A DNA stretch of 64,000 nt, taken from positions 372,001-436,000 of the forward strand of contig NZ_JANIFJ010000003.1 in NCBI RefSeq assembly GCF_024519155.1, in the 5' to 3' direction. A model generated the notes under the pieces. It did no database searches. It saw only the letters and a program-made list of their open reading frames with translations, and was not told where the DNA came from. The position numbers and the translations under genes were made by a program. Shown in pieces: positions 1-9,300 of this stretch (position 1 is the first letter of the stretch; each line of letters opens with the position of its first letter). This DNA is from Mangrovibrevibacter kandeliae (GTDB lineage: Bacteria > Pseudomonadota > Alphaproteobacteria > Rhizobiales > Rhizobiaceae).

Positions 1-471
1 GACCGGCTCGATCCCCGTCGCATCGACGGCCGCCGCCCAGTCGGCGACAGGCCGGCCGGCGATGACGACGTCCGGTGCGATATCGGCGAGCGGCACCAGC
101 ACGAAGGCGCGCTGCAGCATGCGCGGATGCGGCAGGATCAAGCCATCCGCCGCCAGCGTCCGGCCGTCGAAATCGAGGAGGTCGACGTCGATCGTGCGCG
201 GGCCCCAGCGCTCGTTGCGCTCGCGCTTGAGCTCCCGTTCGACGGCAAGGCAGAGCTCCAGCATCGCTTGCGCGTCGAGCCTGGTGTCCACCACGGCGCA
301 GGCGTTGAGGAAGCGCGGCTGCTCGAGGACGCCCCAGGGCGGCGTCTCGAACAGGCGCGACACGGCAGATACGTCGCAGTCCGCGCGCGCATCGATGGCC
401 CGCAACGCAGCCGACATCGAGGCGCGCGGGTCGCCGATATTGCCGCCGAGGCCGAGGCAGGCGCGCGTCAA
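1..471 (-). CDS. folK: HPPK, 2-amino-4-hydroxy-6-hydroxymethyldihydropteridine pyrophosphokinase (partial)
   Basis: Transfers pyrophosphate from ATP to 6-hydroxymethyl-7,8-dihydropterin, the step before dihydropteroate synthase in folate synthesis; cytosolic. The 157 codons present begin LTRACLGLGGNIGDP, the HPPK N-terminal signature, and contain RWGPRTIDVDLL and LPHPRM, the conserved catalytic stretch. The C-terminus runs off the left edge. I placed the start at a TTG whose last two bases overlap the folP stop (TTGA), because no ATG or GTG is suitably placed; the reading frame stays open to position 1. It directly follows folP in the same direction, so the two are probably translationally coupled. 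Identity is secure; the rare start is an inference. Confidence 0.9.
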   Translation of the reverse strand, partial: MTRACLGLGGNIGDPRASMSAALRAIDARADCDVSAVSRLFETPPWGVLEQPRFLNACAVVDTRLDAQAMLELCLAVERELKRERNERWGPRTIDVDLLDFDGRTLAADGLILPHPRMLQRAFVLVPLADIAPDVVIAGRPVADWAAAVDATGIEPV

Positions 472-1334
472 GCTCGTGCGCTTCCCGTGGAGGCCATGCG
501 GATCGCATCGGTGATCGCCAGCGCGTCCCGGTTGGCCTCGACGTTATGGACGCGGAAGATGTCGGCACCGCGCTCGCGCAGGAAGACGCTCGTCGCCGCC
601 GTCGCGACGTCCGGCTCGGGATCCTCGCGTCCGAGGATGCCGCGCACGAAGCGCTTGCGAGAGGTGCCGACCAGGATCGGACGGCCGAGCGCCATGATCT
701 CGTCCATCCGCGCCATCAGCCGCAGGTTCTGCGGGCCGTCCTTGGCGAAGCCGAAGCCGGGGTCGACGACGATGGCCGCGTCCGGAACGCCGGCCTCGCG
801 CGCGATCTCGAGCGAGCGGCCGAGGAAGAGCAACTGGTCCTCGACGACGTCCTCGAGCGGCGTGCGCTCGCGGCCCGTGTGCATCAGGCAGAGCCCTGCT
901 TCGAACTCCGCCGCCACGCGCGCGATCGCGGGGTCTTTCTGCGCACCGAAGACGTCGTTGACGATGTGGGCGCCGGCGGCGAGCGCCAGCCGGGCCGTCT
1001 CGGCACGGTAGGTGTCGATCGACAGGACGATGTCCGGTTCGCCGGCCAGCCGCTCGATGACCGGAAGAACGCGGGCCTGCTCCTGTGCCGGATCGACCGG
1101 TGTGGCCCCCGGCCGGGTGGACTCCCCGCCGACGTCGATGATCGTGGCACCCGCCTCGCGCATCGCAAGCGCGGCCGCGACTGCGGCATCCACCGAGCCG
1201 CCATAGCGCCCGCCGTCGGAAAAGCTGTCCGGCGTGACGTTCAGGATGCCCATGATGCAGGCATGGGGGCCGAGCTCGATCACCCGCCCTCGGCCGACCT
1301 GCCAGCGCCCGCCCCGCGGTTCGATCATCTGCAT
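468..1334 (-). CDS. folP: Dihydropteroate synthase
   Basis: Condenses hydroxymethyldihydropterin pyrophosphate with p-aminobenzoate to give dihydropteroate; target of sulfonamides. The 288-residue protein carries ILNVTPDSFSDGG (about 30-42), GGESTRPGA (69-77), DPGFGFAKDG (191-200), GTSRKR (223-228) and RVHNV (261-265), all classic DHPS pterin or phosphate-binding segments, and its length is normal. The frame is open far upstream, but the domain begins here; the ATG at 1334 has an AGG-type ribosome site and a second in-frame ATG lies two codons later. It overlaps folK downstream. The folB gene often found between folP and folK in relatives is absent here. Confidence 0.96.
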   Translation of the reverse strand: MQMIEPRGGRWQVGRGRVIELGPHACIMGILNVTPDSFSDGGRYGGSVDAAVAAALAMREAGATIIDVGGESTRPGATPVDPAQEQARVLPVIERLAGEPDIVLSIDTYRAETARLALAAGAHIVNDVFGAQKDPAIARVAAEFEAGLCLMHTGRERTPLEDVVEDQLLFLGRSLEIAREAGVPDAAIVVDPGFGFAKDGPQNLRLMARMDEIMALGRPILVGTSRKRFVRGILGREDPEPDVATAATSVFLRERGADIFRVHNVEANRDALAITDAIRMASTGSARA

Positions 1335-1469
1335 GGGGATCAACCTGTCGTGATGTTTGCGCCACAGCTCTCGTGGCGGGCTTACCATGAAGCGCAATTC
1401 ACTTGCCAATACCCGGTGGTGGAATAGCCTGCGTCCCGGCGCCTTCCGGCGCAGGAGGTTCATGCCGAG

Positions 1470-2072
1470 ATGACAGTCGCGTCCGCCGCGTTCGCCCTCG
1501 CCCTTGTCGCCGGCATGGCCGGCACCGCCACCGCCGCCAACATCAGCGAGAAGACCACGTACTTCATGGTGCGCGGGTCGACGCTGGACGAGCTCGACCA
1601 CGACCTGACCGGCAAAGGCCCGGTCGTCGCCTCGACCGGGCTGCATCATCCGGGCGCGACGTCGGTGAGATTCGACGGGCACGTCACCTACAAGGCTGCC
1701 GGCGGGGGCTGCCGGGTGAACAAGACCAACCTTCGGCTCGATCTCGTCACGACGCTGCCCAAGTGGGAGCCGCGCACCAAGGTCTCGGCACGCACGCGGC
1801 TCGTCTGGAACACGCTGGCCACCGACATCCGGCGCCACGAGAACCACCATGCGCAGATCGCCAAGCTCTGGCTGAAGAAGATGGAGAACGCGATCCGCAA
1901 CCTGCCGGCGCAGCGGGACTGCTCGGCGATGGAAGCGCTCGTCAACAAGACCAGCGACCGGTATCTGCGCGAACACGAGCGGGCACAGATCGACTTCGAC
2001 ACGGTCGAAGCGCGCGAGGTGAACTGGCGGCTGAAGCGGGCCCTGAAGCGGATGATGCAGGCGAGCAACTGA
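1470..2072 (+). CDS. DUF922 family predicted secreted Zn-dependent protease
   Basis: A 200-residue protein with a hydrophobic N-terminal segment ending around AGTATAA (residues 17-23), read as a signal peptide, then a DUF922 domain with HENHH at 123-127, matching the HExxH-like metal site predicted for this family. It probably acts in the periplasm; its substrate is unknown. An AGGAGG stands at 1453-1458, 11 bases before the ATG. Oddly the N-terminus has no basic residues before the hydrophobic stretch, whereas a 28-codon frame just upstream (1387-1473) ends in a run of arginines and its TGA overlaps this ATG. It lies divergent from folP and convergent with the ferredoxin gene. Confidence 0.75.
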   Translation: MTVASAAFALALVAGMAGTATAANISEKTTYFMVRGSTLDELDHDLTGKGPVVASTGLHHPGATSVRFDGHVTYKAAGGGCRVNKTNLRLDLVTTLPKWEPRTKVSARTRLVWNTLATDIRRHENHHAQIAKLWLKKMENAIRNLPAQRDCSAMEALVNKTSDRYLREHERAQIDFDTVEAREVNWRLKRALKRMMQASN

Positions 2073-2127
2073 AGGCGCGCCCGGAACTGCCCCCTCTCGC
2101 CGTGTGCCGGCGGCCGGCCCGGCCTCC

Positions 2128-2448
2128 TCAGGCCTGGCGGTCGGGCACCTGCAGCACGAGGCCGTCGAGCTCGTCGCGGATCTTGATCTGGCAGGACAGG
2201 CGCGAGGTGGGCCGGACGTCGTAGGCGAAGTCCAGCATGTCCTCTTCCATCGCCTCCGGTTCGCCGACGACCGCAGTCCAGGCCTCGTCGACATAGACGT
2301 GGCAGGTGGCGCAGGCACAGGCGCCGCCGCACTCGGCTTCGATGCCCGGCACGTTGTTGCGCACCGCATTCTCCATCGCGGTCGACCCGTTCGCGGCCGC
2401 GATGTCGAAGCGCGTGCCGTCGGCAGCGACGAAGGTGATCTGCGTCAT
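2128..2448 (-). CDS. 2Fe-2S ferredoxin (adrenodoxin type)
   Basis: A 106-residue electron carrier of the vertebrate-type/ISC ferredoxin family. The four cluster ligands follow the family spacing C-x5-C-x2-C-x36-C: Cys40, Cys46, Cys49 and Cys86, with [18 protein letters not shown] typical of the C-terminal half. Such ferredoxins donate electrons in Fe-S assembly, cytochrome P450 or hydroxylase reactions; the partner cannot be told from here. Starts at an ATG and stands alone, convergent with the DUF922 gene and upstream-facing to the Hpt-like gene with a 66-base gap. Confidence 0.92.
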   Translation of the reverse strand: MTQITFVAADGTRFDIAAANGSTAMENAVRNNVPGIEAECGGACACATCHVYVDEAWTAVVGEPEAMEEDMLDFAYDVRPTSRLSCQIKIRDELDGLVLQVPDRQA

Positions 2449-2514
2449 GATGGGTCGGACCGGTTCGTCAGGATGGCGGCGAAGCCGCCTCGTTATGGCC
2501 TATGCCGGTTCCTG

Positions 2515-2913
2515 TCAAACCGCCGAAGGCCGCGGCGCCTCGCCGTTTTCGGCCGCGTCGAGGCTGCGCAGAAACGTCGCGGTACGATCCAGCGCATCCT
2601 GCAGGCCGGCCATCGCCGCCTCGTCGTCCTCGGCGACGACGCGCTCGGCGGCCTCGGACAACAGGAACGCGCCGACGGTTCTGGCGGTCGATCCGAGGGC
2701 CGCCGCGAGCCGCACCCGCTCGGCGGGCAGCGCCAGGGGCAACCCGCGGCCGATGCACTCGATCTGCCGCGCCATCAGCGCCAGGATCTGCGCCTCGGCT
2801 TGGCGATCGCCATGCGTGGTCCGGGCGAGGTGCACGAGGTCGACCGGGCGGCGGCGGGAGGGCGGCGGAGCCGGCTCGGTGCGACGCGACCGTTTCGGCG
2901 ACAGGTTGGACAT
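2515..2913 (-). CDS. Hpt-like small conserved protein
   Basis: A 132-residue protein with a basic, proline-rich N-terminus (about 1-22) and a helical remainder beginning PVDLVHLARTTHGD, in which His28 sits where rhizobial Hpt-domain proteins have a similar VDLVHLARQT motif. An Hpt domain would carry phosphate in a phosphorelay, but the motif match is partial and I treat the function as tentative. No signal peptide or membrane segment. It is transcribed divergently from gpr across a 421-base region, so the two may share control signals. An unrelated helical protein is the alternative. Confidence 0.6.
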   Translation of the reverse strand: MSNLSPKRSRRTEPAPPPSRRRPVDLVHLARTTHGDRQAEAQILALMARQIECIGRGLPLALPAERVRLAAALGSTARTVGAFLLSEAAERVVAEDDEAAMAGLQDALDRTATFLRSLDAAENGEAPRPSAV

Positions 2914-3334
2914 CGGCTCGCTCCAAGAGATCGATCAAGGCGACGCGACAGCACATGATGCCGCCCGGCGCGGGTGTCTGTGGCGAGTTTCCCGCGATAT
3001 GCTTCAGATCGGCTTAACGGCCGCCCCGCGGACCCGTGAATGCCGCAAATCGGCGCTCTCTGGATTGCCGCGGCCGGCTCAGGAGCCGGATTAACATATT
3101 CTTTGTAGCGTTAACCTTATGTTTAAACTTGTACATAACGCCGCGTTTTAAGGTTTCTTTCACCCGCGCAGGTGGTTACGGTAAACCTCGGAAAAGTGTC
3201 GCCCCATTCATCGCGAGAATGCGGCGGAACGGTCGGGACCCGTCACGGCTTCTCCAGGACCACGGTGCGAGGACCGTCGTCCATGGTGTCCGCGACGATC
3301 CGGTCCAGGGTAGCGTAAGAGGCACGGCGGCGTC
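2914..3334. promoter_or_regulatory. Divergent intergenic region upstream of gpr with CtrA-like half sites
   Basis: This 421-base gap between the Hpt-like gene and gpr holds no credible gene. It contains a markedly AT-rich patch at about 3090-3160 in an otherwise GC-rich sequence. Within it, TTAA occurs at 3091-3094, 3111-3114 and 3123-3126; the last pair reads GTTAAC then TTTAAAC with eight bases between the TTAA tetramers. The alphaproteobacterial cell-cycle regulator CtrA binds TTAA-N7-TTAA, so this is near but not identical. A cell-cycle-controlled promoter for gpr is an inference. Confidence 0.4.
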
Positions 3335-6300
3335 ATGTCGAACACCAAGACGAACGAACTGCTTTCCGACGAGGCGGTGAACGAACTCGAGGAAGCGCTG
3401 CGCGCCGACCTCTTCGCCGACGACGAAGGCGGGCGGACCCTTTCGATCGAGACCGAGGAGCCTCTGGCTGCGTCTGCCGCCGGCCACGTCGAGCCAGAGA
3501 CGCTGCCGGTCGAGTCGATCGACATCGATTTTGCCTTCGACGACTTCGACCGCCGCGTCGAGGAAGCCGCCGACGCCCTGCGCGTCGAGGGGAGCGACGA
3601 GCCGGCGCCGGCCGAGCCTGATGAGGACGAGGTCGCGGCCGCCGTTGCGGCGGCAGCGACGGCGGGTGCGGAGCCGGGCTGGCAGCGCGACGCCGGGGCG
3701 CGGGCCGCCGAGCGCTACGCGGCCAACGCCGCCCGGGCGGACACCGATGCCGAGCCGAGCCGAGCCGGTTCCTATCGCGGCACGCCGGCCAACGACGAGC
3801 AGCGCCGCAGCGCGGTGATGACGCGCGGCCTTCTCGATCGACGCGCGTCCCGCGCGCCCCTTTGGGCGTCTTCGATCCTGTCCGCCGGATGGCTGGGCCT
3901 GACCGGGTTCGTGACGTGGAGCCAGTACGGCACCGGCCTTCTGACCCTGCCGGAGACGCCGGCCGGTCTGCTTCAGCTCGCCGAGATCGCGGGCCTCGCC
4001 TTCGGACCGGTCGTCCTGATGTTCGGCTTTGCCAACATGACGCGGCGCTCGCGCGAGCTGCAGATGACCAGTCGCTCGATGGCCGAGGTGGCGCTGCGTC
4101 TCGCCGAGCCCGAAGCCGCAGCGACCGAACGCGTGATGAGCGTCGGCCAGGCCGTCCGCCGCGAGATCTCGGCCCTCAGCGAGGGCGTCGAGCGCACCCT
4201 CGCCCGCACCGCCGAACTCGAGGGCCTCGTCCACTCGGAGGTCACCACCCTCGAGCGCGCCTATGCCGACAACGAGGTCAAGATCCGCGCCCTGGTGCGC
4301 GATCTCGCCACCGAACGCGAAGCCATGCTGTCCCATGCCGAGCGGCTGCGCTCGGCGGTCGTCGGTTCGCACCAGCGGCTGGTCGAGGACGTCGATTCGA
4401 CGTCGGAGCAGATCCTCGGCCGCATCGAAGAGGCCACCGGCCGGCTGGGCCAGCTGCTGAGCAGCAGCGGCGAGAGCTTCGACCGTGCCTATGCCGAGCG
4501 CACCGAACGGCTCGAGCAGATGATGGAGGAGCAGGGCCGGCTCGCGGACGACCGCCTGCGCCGCAATGGCGAGGATCTTCTCGCCCGCATCACCGGCGCC
4601 GCGGAGACTGCGGCCGAGCGGCTCGGGCGCTTCGGCGAAGCGTTCGAGCAGCAGTTCGACCGCTCGATGATCGAGCTCGAGAACCGCTCCAACGCGGCCG
4701 TCGGCCAGATCGGCGTGGTCAGCGAGGACCTCCAGAGTCGCATCGCCGCGTCCGGCGAGCTGGTCCGCCAGGCGCTGCAGGAGCGCGGTGACCGTCTCGA
4801 CGTCGACTCCGACCGCCTGATCGCGCGCCTCGAGGACACGCTCGACCAGCGCAACGAGCGTGCCGTCGCCGTGTTCGACGCGGCGCACGAAAAGGCCGTG
4901 GGCGGGCTCGACGAACGCATCTCTTCCCTCGCCGGCACGCTCGACGCGCGCAGCGGCGAGCTGATCGCCGCGGTCGAAGGCCGGACCACCGCCATCGAGG
5001 GCTCCTCCGAGCGGATCTTCGAGGCGCTGCAGCAGCGCGCCGGCGACTTCGCCCGCCTCCTCACCGAACGCACCCGCGACATCGGGCAGGCCTTCCAGGA
5101 CGGCCAGTCGCGCCTGATCGAGACGGCGGACGCCGCCATCGGCTCGGCGAACGGCGCGGTCGACGAGCGCATCGCGGTCCTTCAAGCCTTGGTCGACGAG
5201 CGCGGCGGCAACCTGGCGCGGGCGCTGGACGGCTCGATCGCCCGGCTCAGCGACGTCACCCAATCCGGCATGGGTCAGCTGGAGTCCCAGTCGGAACGTC
5301 TGGAGCTGTCTCTGGCCGATCTCACCGGCCGGATCGAGCAGATCCTCGCGTCGGGCAGCGAGGGTATCCACTCCGCGACCGAAGTCGCCACCCGCCAGAT
5401 GCAGAACACGCTCGAAGGCCGCGTCGAGGCTGCAGCGGCCCTTCTCGGCACCCGGGCCGACGAGCTGGAGGCAAGCCTCGGCTTCACGCTCCAGAACTTC
5501 CTGGAGACGGTCGCCGGCAACGGCGAGCAGATCACGCTCGGCGTCGATCAGCGGCTCGAGGCGATGCGCCTGCTCTTCGAGCGCGCCGACGCCAGCCTCG
5601 GCGGCGGCTTCGACGAGCGGGGCCGCGCGCTCGCCGCGCTGCTCGACGAGCGGCTGCAGGCGATCGACGGCTTGATCGAAACCGGCCGCGACACGCTGGT
5701 GGGCACGCTCGATCAGCGGATTGACCAGATCGCCGCCCTGATCGCTCAGCGCTCGGGCAACCTTGCCTCGGTCTTCGACCAGCGCTCGCATGCGCTGGTG
5801 GAGAGCCTGGACGAGCGAGCCTCGCGCTTCGGCGAGGAGTTCGACGAGCGCGGGAACAAGCTGGCCTCCGGCCTCGGCGATCGCCTCACGGCCATCCAGG
5901 AGCTCCTGGAAACCAGCCGTGCGAGCATGATCGGCGGGCTGCAGGAGCACGAATCCACTCTTGGCGAAGCGCTCGAGATGCACACCCGCGCCCTGCGGGC
6001 TCTGAGCGAGGACACCCACACCACGCTCACCTCGGCCCTCGACGGACGGATCGGCGAGATCACCGCAGCCTTCGACACAGCGTCCAACGCCGTCGCCGAC
6101 GACATCGCGGCGCGGCTCGGCGGCCTGCGTGCCGCCATCGAACAGTCGCGTGCGGACATCACTGGGGACCTCGACGACCTGACGGATCGGATGGGTGGGA
6201 CGCTCGACGCGGGTCGCCAGCGACTCGGCGAAGAGGTCGAGCGCCGCGCCGAGCTTCTCGTCGCCGGAATGGAGACCGGCGTGCGCACCCTCGTCGACGC

Positions 6301-9300
6301 GCTCGATCTGCGCGTTACCGACCTGCATGCCGCAGCCGACGACAGCCGCACGGCTCTCCTCTCCGGACTCGACGAGCGCGTCGCCAGCCTGCAGACGGCT
6401 CTCACCTCGACACAAGACCTCCTGGGCCCGGCGCTCAGCGAGCGCGTCGCGAGCCTGCACGAGCAGGTCGACACCGCGCAGAGAAGCCTTGCCCTCCTCC
6501 TCGACGGGCAGACCGACATGGTCGGCTCGGCGCTGAACCAGCGCATCGAGGCCCTGCGCGAGATGATCGACGGCGCCAGCACCGCGCTCGTCGAGACATT
6601 CGACGGCCGCAGCCAGAGCCTCGGCGTCGCGATCAGCGATCGGATCGACGGTCTGCGCCATACCGTTGACGGCACTCGGGCACAGATCGAAGCCGCTCTC
6701 GACAGCCGGGTGGCCGCCCTGGTGGAGGCTCTGGCGAGCGGCGACGACCGACTGGCTCAGGGTCTCGACGCCCGTTCGGCGGCTCTTGCCGACCTCATCG
6801 AACAGGCGCGCAGCCTGCTGCTCGACGGGCTGGACGAGCGTCTCTCGACGATTAACGGCCTGATCGACACCGGTCAGGGCGGCATGCTGGCCGGCCTCGA
6901 CGAGCGCACGCAGTCGCTTGCCGGTCTGCTGGACGAACGGATCGATCGCTTCTCAGGCACGCTCCAGGACGCCGACAAGCGGATCGCGCTCGCCATCGAG
7001 GACCGTCGCGAGCATTTCGCGAGCCTGGTGGAGGACGCCGCACGCTCGGTCGCCGCGACCGTCAACGACCGGGCCGACGATTTCCGCCGCGCCATCGAGC
7101 TCTCCGTCGGCGAGCTCGGCACCTCGCTCGAAACCCGCAAGGACGAGTTCGCGACACTGCTCGACACCGGCTCGACGTCGCTCACCGGCGCTCTCGACCA
7201 GCGCACCGAGGCGATCAGCACCGCGCTCGAGCGCGGCCTCGGCAATGTCGAGCGCACGCTCAACAACCGCACCCAGGCGATCGCCGAGTCGCTGCGCCAG
7301 ACCATGGCGACCGTCGTCGCCTCGCTGGCCGAGGAAGCCGACCGGGCCCGCCAGTCGCTCGGTCAGGAGGTCGGCCGCATCGACGAGAGCTTCGGTTCGA
7401 TCGATGGCCGCCTGAAGCAGTCGGGCGACGCCGTCAGCCAGCGGATCGTCGAGGAGGCGGATCGTCTCGCCGAGCGCCTCGCCGGTGTCGGCGAGGATCT
7501 GCGGCTGCGCGGCGAAGTCGCCCGCGGCGATCTCGCGGCCGAAGGCGACCGCATTGCCGAGGCCGTCGGCGGCGCGATCGACACGCTCCGCAGCCTGTCG
7601 GAGACGGCGCGCTTGGGCTTTGCCGGCGATGCCGAGACGCTCGCCAGCACCTTCCGCCAGCTGTCGAACGACATGCGGCGCGAGGCCGAAGAAACCCGCG
7701 AGAGCCTCGCCGGCGAAGGCACTGCCTTCGCGACGCAGATCAGCGGCGCCTCGCTGTCGATGCGCGCCGAGGTCGATGCGGCACGCGAGAGCCTCGGCCA
7801 CATCGCCGGCGATCTCCTCGGTGGCCTGTCCGAGCTCGCGGAGCGTCTGCGTCACGATGCCGACGAGGCCCGTCACGAGATCGGCCGGCAGACGGACGCG
7901 CTCGGCAGCGAGCTCGCCACGGCGGCCGACCGCCTGCGCGACGTCGGCGATGCGACCCGCGAGCGCTTCGCGACCAGCGCCGTCGCCATCTCGGACGAGG
8001 TCCAGGCGGCGACGCAGCTGATGCGCGAGCACACCGACGACGCTCGCTTGGCCCTCGCCGAAAACACCGACGCGTTCGCCAAGCGGCTGTCCGGCGCCGC
8101 CTTCTCGATCCGCTCGGAGGCCGAGCGCGCAGCGAGTTCCCTGGAAGAGCGTGCCGCACGCTTCTCCGACGACCTCTCCTCGATGTCGCAGACCCTCGGC
8201 AGCCTCCTCGCCTCCTCGTCCTCGACCATGCAGAGCGACCTCGCCTCGGCGACCGTCAGCCTTCGCGGCGAGCTCGAGACGGCGGCCGACACGATGAAGG
8301 CGGACATGTTCGACGTCGCGACCCGGCTGCGCGAGGACGTGAACTACGCGTCCGAGACGCTGACCCGCGACGCCGAGCGGGCGCGCGAGGCCATCGTCGT
8401 GGAGGGCGGCGAGCTCGCCCGTCAGCTCGCCGGTGTCCAGGCGACGTTGCGTGAAGAGAGTGAGGCCGCACAGGAGCGCCTGCTCGAGGGTGCCGGCGCC
8501 TTCCGCGGCGACCTCGACGAACGCACCGAGGCGCTGAACGCCCTGCTCGTCGCGCGCAGCCGCGAAATGTCGCGGATCATCGAGGACGAGGCTCGCCCGG
8601 CGATCGAACGGCTCGGCGCCAGCGGTGCCGACGTCGTGCAGTTGATCGAGGACGCCTCGCGCGACGCCAAGCTGCGCCTGCAGGACGAAAACGCCGCGCT
8701 CATCGATGCGCTGGCCCGTCGGGCGGGCGAAACGGTCGAGACGCTGACCCGCTCGTCGCAGGAAATCCTCGATACGCTCGACGAGCGGACCAGCACCACG
8801 CTGGGTGCGGTGGCCGAGATCCGCGCGCAGCTGTCGCAGGAGGTGGACACGCTGATCGACCGCCTGTCGCGCACCAATGGCACGCTGCGCAGCCTCGTCG
8901 ACGACGCGGCCGCCAGCCTCGGCGCCATCGACGGCACGCTGACGGAGGCGGGCAACCGGTTCACCGAGAGCACCGAGCGTGCGGCCGAGACGATCGCCGC
9001 GACGGCCGGCCAGCTCGACGGCAATCTCGGCCGGCTCGACGAGCTCTCGGCGGTCACCCTCGACAAGGTCAGCGCGATCGCCGAACGCTTCGACGAGCAC
9101 GGCCGCTCGTTGCGCGAGGCGACCGAGCTTCTGGAGACGGCTCAGTCGGGCCTCGGCACGACGCTCGACAGCGGCCGCACCGGGCTGGAGGAGCTCTCCG
9201 CCGGTCTCGTGCAGCGGTCGGAGGAGATCGGAACCCTGATGCGGTCGTTCGAGGGCGTTCTGAACGGCCTCTTCGATCGGGCGGAACAGCGTTCGCGGCT

